Positions 1-11,900 of a stretch of DNA of 64,000 nucleotides are shown piece by piece. The stretch lies in the NCBI GenBank assembly GCA_012295275.1, contig CM022671.1, forward strand, positions 14,437,956-14,501,955. Direction: 5' to 3'. Position 1 is the first letter of the stretch, and each line of letters opens with the position of its first letter. The notes beneath the pieces are model-generated. The model made no database searches, was not told where the DNA came from, and saw only the letters and a program-made list of their open reading frames with translations. The DNA comes from Chrysomallon squamiferum (taxonomy: Eukaryota > Mollusca > Gastropoda > Neomphalida > Peltospiridae). Both the position numbers and the translations under genes were made by a program.

Positions 1-138
1 TTTACTTTTTAAATATGAAGTTTTACATCTAAAGTTCTTTTGTTTAAAATAAAATATATTATATTGATACTAGATACAACATTACTATTATATGGTTTTT
101 ATTAAAATTAAAAAAACACAACTATTTTGTAACATTAG

Positions 139-3100
139 ATGATCCAAGCTGGAATCCAGCAACTGATGCTCAGGCTGTGGACCGAGTGTTCAGAATAGGA
201 CAGAACAAAAACATTGTCATATACCGGCTGATCACATGTGGCTCTGTGGAGGAAAAAATCTACCGCAGACAGATTTTCAAAGATTCTATTACCCGACAAA
301 CAACAGGAGCCACGAAAAATCCTTACAGGTGAGTGGAAGCTATGAGATCTCAAAATGTTATAATTTCTGACAAGTAATATAAAAACTGTTTTCCTTGTTT
401 CTAAAGAAAATAATTTTGGACCTGTTTTCTTGTATGTGGATTAGAACAGTGATATGTCAATGACTTTACTACAACTGCTGGAGTTCCATTTCATTTCCCC
501 AGCATTTGCAAGTGCTAATTTAATTGTTTCACATTAGCACATCACTAATACTAGGAAGCTTCAATGGAATAATTTTCTTCAAAAATCTGTATATATATTG
601 TGCCCTCCAAATAATAATGCATTTTTAGGTTATTTATGATTCCATGAGCTTTCTTTTTATATTTGTATATTTCACAGTAACATATAATAACTAATTAAAC
701 AAAAAAGAAACCATAAGAAATAAAAAAAAAAAAAAAAATATGAAGTAGAAGTGTTAATTAAAATAAGTAAATAAATAAGTTTTTAGATAGTTTTGTTTTG
801 CTAACACGATTTTAACCTGTTTTGTGCCTAGCAGCAACAAGTGCTAGTATTAATTCAAACCAGTACATTGTTGATGCTGGGAACAATTAAGGATACCTTC
901 TGTTTCTTTCACTTCAAATCCTTTGTTTTTCTGTCAGCACTGATTGTTGTGGAATAATGAATATCTGAAATTGTGAAGGAGAAACCAACACTTGTCAAGT
1001 ACCAGTGTTGTTTCATATTGAACATACTGTTTATTGTTTGTTTTCTCAAAGCAGATCTGTGGATATCAAGTCCAGATAGATCCTAGCAACAGCAAGTGCT
1101 TGTGTTAATTTCCAACATGCACACTGGTGTTTCCAGGAGTCTTCAGGATTCTTTCATTTCTTTCACGTTGAACGAGAAATAGTTATATTGTGGCCTAGCA
1201 ACAGTGAGTGCTTTCGTTAGTGACATACAGTCTTACTAGGAATCTTCATGATTCTTTTACTTCCTTCCTGTCTCAAGAGATAGTTATATCGTATCCTAGC
1301 AACAGCAAGTGCTTGTGTTAATTTCCAACATGCACACTGTTGTTACCAGGAACCACAGAACCGTGTATAGAACAAAATGTTCAGAGTGCTATTTTTTGTA
1401 GTGAATGTAAGTAAAAAATCCCTAGCAACAGCAAGTGCTTGTGTTAATTTCCAACATGCACACTGTTGTTACCAGGAACCACAGAACCTTGTATAGAACA
1501 AAATGTCCAGAGTGCTATTTTTTGTTGTGAATGTAAGTAAAAAATCCCTAGCAACAGCAAGTGCTTGTGTTAATTTCCAACATGCACACAGTTGTTACCA
1601 GGAACCACAAAACTTTGTATTGAGCAAAATGACCAGTATGCTATTTTTTGTTATTTTTTGCTAAGAAGTGAATGAAGTACAAATCCCTAGCAACAGCAAG
1701 TGCTACTGAAACATTCACTAAGTAACACTGTGGTGTTGCAGGGTCCTGTATTTCATATTTTTGCTTCTGTCTATTTTATATAATTATTTTTGATGAATTC
1801 CTAATCAGCATATTCTTAGAGATAGCAAAAAAAGGTGTGTGCATGCGTTCGTGTGTGTGTGTTTGTGTGTGTTTAAAACTAATTTGTTTTAACCTTTCTC
1901 CTTTTCAAATAAATTCTTAACATTTGCATTCCTTAGGTTATATGATCACATAAGTACAGTGACAGTTAGATCAGTAATGAAGTTAATATAAGCATTTATA
2001 AATGTGTAGCATTTACAGCACCCAGTCTATTTGCACAGCTCCTGAAGGGGATACTATCATACATACTGAGTAGCACAAAATATGCAGATTCAGAACTAAA
2101 ATTGTTTCTCTCAATATCTTGATCACAAATTTCCAGGTCCCTAGCATCTGTAAGTGCTAGTAGCTGTATTGAAACCATCACAAACAAATGCTAGAAAACT
2201 GGAATTCTTTTTCAATGTCTTAAAATTCATCTTTATTTTAATACAGCATAATGTATTGAACTGACAAAGCTAATTACTTGTCTATTTTTTTTTTTTTTTT
2301 TCCAGTTACTAATTACAGCCTAAAGTCTCCAAATATACAGTCATTACTAAAATAGTATAAATATCCTTTAAATGATTTTTCAAATAATGTGATACATTAT
2401 GGTATAATGAGAATTTTGTAAATTTGTCTTGAAAATAAGAATCAATTCTTAATCTTTGAAGGTGCTGATTAACAAACTGATTATACCTGGCATCAAATTG
2501 GTGCAGGAATTGCTTTTTTTTTCACCTGCAACAAAATGATACAGGTATGATTAGCAAATTCTTGAATTATAAATTACCACATATAATCATTAGTGTTTAA
2601 AGACTTTATTATTTGTAATTGGTTAGTTTTTAATTATCAGTATTCACTGTTAATTTTAAATTTTTAACATATATAAATGTTATTTATTTGTAATATTGTT
2701 TTCATACTTACAAGAACCACTAGTTCATCAGTATTACAAATAACTTCAAAAATCCATGTAAAAAAAATCTAGTTAAACATTTTCTAGTATTTGTTTTGTT
2801 AATCTTTTTGTTTTCTTCTTTTAGTTCTTAAAAATAGAGTTGTATACTTGTCAGATTATCTGGCAGGTGTCAGATTTGGGGACATCAGGGGACAGAACTG
2901 CCCCACCTGGGTCCGGCATTTACAAGTGCTAATGACTCATCTTTGATTAGCACATTGTAAATGTAGACACAGGGAGGGTGTCAAGGTGTATACACAGTCT
3001 ATATAAACATACATACATCTATATCTATATAAACACTATAATTTTAATAAAGTGTTAAATAAGAAGTAATATTTTTACTTGTTAGTTATTTTAAAATAAT

Positions 3101-3164
3101 TATGAAAAAAAAACCCTCAATATAATCATAACCCAATATTAAACTTGTATATTATTTTATTAAA

Positions 3165-3206
<42 letters not shown>

Positions 3207-3826
3207 AAATAATAATTATTGTTCTTTTTGAAAAAATATATTAATAAAATTACAATATATTATTTTAATTCCAGACACTGACAGATGTTATTGTATTTTC
3301 AGTACAGTCATTATGAGTCTTGTCAACTGGCATCAAATTGGTGCAGATCAGTTATCTACCTTCACACTCAAATTGGTGTCAGTGACAAAACAGATTAAAT
3401 CTTTTAACTCCTGCAACTCCTTGAATACCTAAATACATTCCTCAGTACACAGATCATCCCAGACACACCAGTCAGTGAGAGTGTGTGAATTAAATACTCA
3501 ATACATCAATCCATCCATCCAACAATACACATGTGAACAGGTTGTGTGTACCAGTGACATCACTGTTGTGTATTCCTTAATCAGTTTACTTCATTTGTCA
3601 TGATGGTTCTAATACACAAGAGTAAATAATGTTACTTATCAGAAGAAACTCACCCCTGGTTTTTTGAAGAAATCAAGAGTAAATTATTATATAACAGAAA
3701 CAATAAATACCTAATATGTTGTATTGTTTCTGCTTTTGTACTCTGGCATGTAATTGGTGCAGAACTGATTTGACCAGCAACAACTAGATACCAGAACAAA
3801 CACAGCATTAGTATAGTTCTATATGT

Positions 3827-3865
<39 letters not shown>

Positions 3866-6497
3866 TTTATCAATTTGTATTCTTCTAATGTAATTACACT
3901 AGAAGAAGTGTGTGTGGATAATTACCTACTATGTTTAACTGCCATTATCCTAATACTTTTTGTCTAATACTTATTTGATACAAAACACAAGCAATTTATT
4001 TTTAAAAAAAATTAATATTCTCTAGGGAACAGGAAATGAGTATTAATTTAAACTAGGCTTAGGAATGTGGGGTCTGCAGGCTAATGCAAAGTGTTAATTG
4101 GTCCTTTGATGTGGGAGCCAGTTGTTTCCAACTGGCCTTTGTTACAAATGCTTGTGATTCACACATACCTTGTATTTGACTGTATATATCTGTATTTAGT
4201 AAAATGCGTGTATGTGTGGATCACAAGCTGTTCTAACATTTTATGTTTTTATTAACTGATTTTGTTAACAGCTATTTGTAATTTATAATATCAAGATGGA
4301 GATGTTAGAAATAAAATAGTGGATGTTTCACACATTTAGTACGACCAATTCTTAATTTAAAGAAAATATATAAATAAATAAAATATAATTGTTCAGCTGA
4401 ATTTCTGATATGATTTAGAATATCTAACATTCAGGAATCTAATTCATATGCAGAATAATAATAACAATAATAATAATAATAATAATAACAGACTCTAAGA
4501 AGCAATTAAAAATATTTCAGCAGAATGTAAATTAAAACTTACCTATCTGAATGTAGACATCATTGTTGTTGTTGGGGTTTTTTTATATAGAAGAGGACAT
4601 TTATCTTATATAAATGTTCAGAATATAAAACAGCAAATTACTCAGTGTTATATCTTGGTGATGTCCAACTGATCTGAATTCTCACAGGTACCAGAATGAA
4701 GATTAACCATCACAGTGGCCCCTAACATACAACAAAGCAACCTGCCACTCTTTAACTCCATCCGTAATGATTGGTTCTTAAATTTGTTCTTTGCCATTTG
4801 ATTGGCTAGATTTGATGCAGGTCCACAATGAACCACCCACCTCCAGTTTGATTGGTTCCTTGTGTTTATGTAGCTAAGTGTCTGCTCTGTGTATTACTGT
4901 GATTTACCTGAGTCCTAATAGGGTATTTACTTAGCTTGTCTGTAATCACCCGCCTGCTTGACATCTTGTATTAATTAGTCATCCGTGTATTTTCAGCAAT
5001 TTGTGTTTTGTTCAGCATTTGTCATTTCACAGAAGCTGACAATAGCCAGTGTTGTGGCATTTGGCACTTCTTAAGATCATTTTGGCTACTTGCTAAATAA
5101 ATGTTTTGCTTTTAAATTTTGGTCTCAAAAACAAATTGAGTAGTTTTAATATTAAAAATGGCACAAAAGTAATGTGTTCTTAATAAATTTGTTTTTTAAA
5201 AAAGAATATATTACTGTACTTCCATTTTTTTAAATGAAAAATATATATTTAATTAAGTGACTTAAATAATTTATTTTTCAAAATGAAAACATTTTGTATT
5301 CTAATTAGTTTTTTAGTTTTTACCTGGGATGCTTGTTATCCAGTGTCTGTTTTGCTGTACATTTTTACAAAAATAACTAAAAGTATCAAACAATATATGT
5401 TAATTTTTAGACATCACTGATGCTGGGAGTTTTGCAGGAAATAAATAAAGGCAGACCAGTTATAATTTTAAATATAAGAAATATTTTAAAGGATAATTTT
5501 AATCGTAATGAAGACTTACTTAAGGTTTTTAAATTATTATTTTAGGTAACAGATTATGATATTTGCAAAAGTATTCCATCTGAAAATATGGTCTGTTATA
5601 AAAGTATGGGTATGTATGTAATGTACATACACTGATGGAAAAATCCTGTTTATTTCTAAATTATTATTTTATTTAATTCTCAGAGATATAAAATAGTGTG
5701 TGTGGATAATGCTTGAAGGCTGAGTAAGTTGGAGAATGTATTGTTGTACTCAGAAACAAAAGAACCCCTGTCATTTGGAGGTAGACAGAAATGTATTAAA
5801 ACTGCTTGTCACTTTAAAAACAAAATGTTGTTCATTGTTTTTCTTTCTTATTATATCTCTCTTACAATGAAAAAAAAAAAAAAAATCCCTTTATTTGTAT
5901 GTATTTTTTTTCTTCTGTGTAACTGATCTTTTAGTTGAATGATTATTTTTATATTTATATTTTACATTATTTTGAAGGTGCAATGACCTCTCTTTCAACA
6001 CAGACTTTATTTTTCTATGCAACTATAGATAGGTGTTACCTAGGCATTTTCATATTTATCTTTGGATTTAAAAGATTATATAAACTGGTAGCCATTTTCC
6101 ATATAACACCTGTAGCAGACTTTAAAATGATCCAAGTCTTTCACAGAATTCAAAGTTCAGAATAACATATTAGTAATTGAGATCAATTTGTAAAAAATAT
6201 ATAAACAGAACATTCTAAGATTACTGCAGTTCATGAGAAATAAATTCCCATTTACATTGTAATCTTCAATGAAATATTAATTTATTCTCCTTGTGGCCAT
6301 TTGTAATTAGATTTTATTGTCTCTTTTTATACTTTTAATTGATGAAAATATTAAAAATTTATAAACTATTAAACTATGTGTTAATTTACTGTTTAATCAA
6401 AAAATAAGTATTCCTAATGCTTAGATATTAAAACCAGCTGTTTTGATTAGTTATATCAATTTATAGCTACAGCATAAATATTTATCTTATTATTATA

Positions 6498-6545
<48 letters not shown>

Positions 6546-8071
6546 ATCCACTGAAGAATTTATTTAATACTGATGAAAAAAAAATTGTTTCACCTGTTAT
6601 TTGTGTCATTTTAATTATTAAAGAGACATATGTTTCCACATACATGTTATTATACTCATGTTAAAGCAGCTAATCTAAGTAGGGGAAAATAAATGAATAA
6701 CCTTTAACAGATGGTCAAGACTATGTAAATAACAGTTTTCTGGATTTCTTTTTTCTTGCCATGATGAATTAGTACAGATTTAGCTGTGCGATATTCAACA
6801 TATTTGTAGTTTGTTATTTCTTTGTTTATTATGCTGTATCAATTATTCCCTGCTATTAATTGTAGAAATATAATTTTAATAAGACACTGAAATGTACAAA
6901 ATTCAATCCTAAGTGCATGTAACTTTTGTTTTAAAATGTTTTTCAGTTCTGTGTGTTTTATTTTCTTTCCTCCATTCACTCTAATCAATTTTAATAGAAT
7001 TCATACATATTTTTTTTTAATTTTAAAGTAAAACTAATTAATGTATCATCTGAGTTTCTCAATAGATATTTTTTTGCATGACAAGTTGTTCTTCAAGCTT
7101 ATTAATTTTTTTAATTATTCTTTTTGTTTTTAATTAAAAATTACAGATACTTCAGCAAATCAGAACTGCATGAGTTATTTATTTTGGACAACCCAAGATT
7201 TTCAACAACACAGGAACAGTTGCAGCAAATGCATTGCAATCAGCGCAAATCTGATGTTAGTCTAGATGATCACATAGCATTTCTACATTCTCTGGGTGAG
7301 TTGTCCTGATAATTAGTTGTGAATTACCTGCATACCTTCATTAAATATTAATTCTGCTGATACCTACCCCAAAGCCTCACCCACCCACACACAATCACAC
7401 ACACAACACACGTACAAATATACAGACACACAGACAAACAAAACACATAAACATACACCCATCCACAGACACAGGTGAAATTATATATTTCTTTTTATGT
7501 GAATATGTTTTTATTGTAATATATATATATATATATATATATATTTTCATATTTCTTTCTTTTTTTTCTTTTTTTAAATTAGACTATCTTTATTTCCTGT
7601 TACAATTTAAGAAAGAAGTGGGGTTTTTTGTATTTTTTAATTATTATTGTCTTTCATCTGTTCTCCAGGTATCCTGTTGTATTTCTAGTGATTAATAAGT
7701 AATTGAAAATTTGCATTGCCTCTACTTTGCTAATTGTCGTTGTTCAGGTCCAGACCAATCAAGGCTAAGCTTAATGGGTGTAATACAATGGCTGCTTGAC
7801 ATCAAAGACTGCTGTGCTAATTACACCAGAGTATTGTTTTATTGGGTCAAGGTGACACCTTGTAAACAAAACAATAACACTGGTGTTTATTAAAGACATG
7901 AATTCTGCTAGATAATTTAAATTTACAAATGAATTGGAAGTGAAAACCACCTTTGTTTGTAATTGTGTTAGTAGTGCTATTTATTTTTTTATATATCTCA
8001 CTAAAGCTACCATTTATGAGAAAATATTTATTTATTTATTTATTTGGGTTCTTTAATACTTAAAAAAAAAA

Positions 8072-8143
<72 letters not shown>

Positions 8144-8889
8144 TAATAATAATAAATAGAATAATAATAAAAATAATAAAATAAATAAATAAATGTATAA
8201 TCTATTGATTTAATAAAATAATAATATAAAGACATAAAAGGTAATAACAGCACAACTCTCCCAGCTAAAGAATAAAAGATATACATATATATTATTTATT
8301 TAAAATACTAATTCCAGTTTCAAATATTTTAAAAATCTCTATTATACTTGTTAAAGGCTAAAAATTATAATTTTGAAAAAAAAAATTAAAACAAAATAAA
8401 AAGAATAAAATTAAAAAATAAATAATAACATGTAATAAAGAAAACTTAAAACCCTTCAACTTTGGAAGTGTGTTTTGTATTGCTCAGTACAATCTTGTTT
8501 ACTGATATTTGTCACCTCCTCTCACCCTTTGTTTCATTTTGTCCAGACTTTATCTGGTCAGCATTGGCCATGTTATTCTCTAAGCACTGATTAAACATGG
8601 ACTGTTGATGTTTCTTATTAGCAGATTAGTGTTAATAAGCATGGCTTTTGTTCAAAGATTATTCAGGCTTTTGAGTTTGACTTTTGGACACCTTGCAAAG
8701 TATAATGGAAATGTTTTGCTTTGGATTATATACTAATAAATAAATAAAGTGGGATGAAAATATTTTGTTTTGCATCATTTTCTGATGGAATAGTTTTGTT
8801 ATGTGGCCAGAGTTTCCAAGTTACAAAATACTGACTGTTAAATATTACAAAAGGATGTAAAATATTTGTTTTTTAATAACTATAAAATA

Positions 8890-8977
<88 letters not shown>

Positions 8978-11900
8978 CAACAACAAAAGGTTAAATGAAA
9001 AGAACAAATTTCATTAAACAAACCATAAGACTTTTGCTAGTGAGCCTTTGACCTTCATTTCTCATATAAAATATATACATAAACATGTTGCAGCTATAAA
9101 TATTCATTTTTTTTTTTATTGAAGTTGTTGTTGTTGTTGTTATTATTTATTATTTTTTTTTTTTTTTTTTTTTTTTACCATGTATTGTTATTCATGTTAA
9201 GGAATAAACTATAGGTTGCCATTGTTTGGTCACTGTATGTGTGAATCATGATCAGATATTTTAGACAGCCTGGTACAGATTAGATGTAAGATATTTTAGA
9301 TGGTTTAAATATTTCCCGTTAAACCATGTATACAGAAGATTTTACTTATTCAAATTCAGGAATATCAGTATTGTAAATCTTATTTTCAATTTGAAAGATA
9401 GGCTTTATTTATATATTACTATTTTCTTCAATAACCTGTTTCAGATATTTTTGGTATAAGTGACCATGATCTGATGTTTACAAAGGAAGCTGAGGCAGAC
9501 GAGGTTGTGGAAGACAGTGAACACACGGAAAGCACTGACTACATTCAAAACAGAGTTGGTCCTCCTACACTTACATCTATTAGTGATAATTCAATTTTTG
9601 TTTAATTTTGTCAAGCCCTTACAATTTCATAACTGCTCTTTGATTTAATCTCTGTAGTTATAGTTTGGTTGTTTGTTACTGTGAAAAGTATTATGGATTT
9701 AATATTTAAATAAAGATATTTCCAAAATGACACACACACACACACACACACACATGCACACGCACACACTGCTGGCGTTTTTAAAATCTGTTTTGAAAAC
9801 AATATATTATAATTTTTTTTTTATTATTCATGGATTTAATTATCTTTGAAATTATTTGGTTTTATGTTCTTTGGCCATTTTGAATTTAATATTCTTTGTT
9901 TTTCTGTGAAACTTTTGCAAATACTTTCTAATGAGACAAATTATGATTCAGGTGCTAAAAGCTCAGGAACTTCTGCAGCTGGAGTCTAACGTCCCAGCAA
10001 CCCGGGAAGAACGATTGGGCTCACTTCCAAAGATTTATGGTGAAGGACGAAAGCAGCAGTCTACACAGAGAACACCATCCATTTTCAAACCTCCACCTCA
10101 TCTAGGTAACGTTAATACCCACTGAACATACATACAGCAAAATATGTTTTTAAAAAAGTCTTTTGTAGTTTGAATTATAATTGAAGAATTTTATTAATTT
10201 TTACTAGAAACAAGGTAATTTTAGTGGATCCAGTAAATGTTTTCTTAGTTGATGAATGGCATTGCTAATTTAACTGCTTTTTCAGATTTGGAGTTTCAAG
10301 TCAGATTATATCAGTAGTAATAGGTTTTGATATTGTTTTAAATTTTAAATCGGCAGTGCAATGTATATTTATTTTCTTAAAATATTAAAACTATGTTTAG
10401 TTTGAACACAGAATTAAAATAAAAAATGTTATACTAACAGAAATATTTTCTCACTGTTTTAAAGGAAATTATGACCATTCAGAGCCTGTAATTAATTTGA
10501 CAGTTGTCAAAGACGATGATGTCACCATTGATCTGACGGTTCCCAAGAAAGAAAACGTAAGAATACAGACTTATTAGGTTTCTGAAAAATATAAGAATAA
10601 ACAACTGGCAAATTTTTACTTTTTTCTGTTTAACATTTTGTAATATTTTGATTGTTTTCATCATTAAAATTTTAAATTCATTCTTTTCAGAATGTTCATT
10701 TAGAACATAACACACGGGAAATTTTGATAATTGAAGATGACGAGGAAGAAGAAATAGGAAAACAATTTTTAAGTATTAAAATTGAGAAAGAGAACGAAGG
10801 ACAAATCATAAAAATAGAGGATGGTTATGCTGAAAATTCCGATGAAATGTTTGGAAGATCAAACAGAATGTTAGAGACAACTGAAGATAAAATACCAGGA
10901 GATAGTAAGTCACTGGAAACAGAGGAGAAAGAGTGTGAGATGGATCACTCACAAACAATGTCACAACCACCGGATCAGAGGAATAGACAAGGAAACATTT
11001 CGGATGATGGATTTGCTTCTGAGAAATCTGTTGAAATGACTGTAAATGGCATGAAAAACCCTGACAGTCCAAACCTTAATGTCTCTGAAATGGAAAATAA
11101 TTTAAATTTAAACACCTCATCTTATCCTGACTCAAAATTATCAACAACTCCAGAGAAAGAACCTGACTTAATAGTTGAGGAACAATTGATTATATCACCA
11201 TATCCTTCACTTCCTCTAATAGGACTAAAACCAAAACGTTCATCTACTTTTTCAAAAAAACTCTTTTCACCAAAACACAATTCACCAACTACTGGAACTT
11301 CTTGTTTAATGAATGGTCAGTCAGAAACAGACACAGATTCCACTACTTACTGTTCAGCATCTCCTCTTTCATTAGACAAGAAAGCTGTTGAAAATGCTGC
11401 TCATCTTAGCAAAATCATGGGATCTGACAGCAACACAGTCAGCACTGATATGGCAGAAATTCCAAAATCACATAACAGATCACCTGGATCTCTGTTGGAT
11501 CGCACTCTTCTTTCACTGGACCTTGATGAAAGTGATACTTCAGAACAAAATGCTCACACTAAACTGGCTGTGTGTTCACCTGGTTCTTTGATAAACAGAA
11601 CAGTTCTGGAAGCAGACACCGATTTGCCTGATTTAGAGAGAAAGAAAGATAAAGAATTCACTGTATCTCCTGGCTCACTTCTTTGTAGAACATTCATTGG
11701 ATCGGCAGGAGAGTCACCTGATGCCAGATCATCAACCTCTTCAAGTGGAAGTGAAAATGGTAAAAAGGTTCTGCTGAAGACATACGTGGAGGAATCGCCT
11801 GAAACTGTCTCTCAAGGCAGACACGTAGCTCGTGTAATGGAGTTTGTAGAGAATACTCCTGATGTAGGAGACTCAAGTTGTTCCGACTCTGCTGTGGAAG

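Larger units (their letters stand above)
329..7146 (+). other. ERCC6L intron with dispersed hairpin repeats
   Basis: This 6.8-kb intron separates the lobe 2 exon from the YFSK exon. From 498 to about 4228 it contains many short inverted repeats built on two related 5'-arm patterns: CTAGCA..(n)..AAGTGCT and CTGGCAT..(n)..TTGGTG. These are listed one by one below. The rest (4230-7120) is AT-rich sequence with simple repeats, such as ATT runs at 6487-6544 and a poly-A run at 5868-5885. I see no exon or transposon domain in it. Parts of the intron recur at 42.6-44.9 kb inside the ERCC6L-like paralog. Confidence 0.8.
3163..9753. repeat. Microsatellites within ERCC6L introns
   Basis: Simple repeats in this interval include poly-A 3168-3202, GATA repeats 3823-3863, ATT 6487-6544, AT about 7517-7545, AAT 8071-8160 and 8939-8975, AAAT 8887-8940, and CA 9729-9753. 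They account for several long spurious open frames here and carry no coding signal. Confidence 0.85.

Noticed and set aside
827-2933. The AAGTGCT core in the 5' arms equals the seed of vertebrate miR-302/430/17-type microRNAs
   Set aside because: In these hairpins it lies near position 12-18 of the 5' arm, not at the start, so a normal 5p product would not have it as seed. Homology is not supported.
8053-8286. Minus-strand 77-codon frame of Leu/Tyr/Phe
   Set aside because: Translation of an AAT microsatellite.
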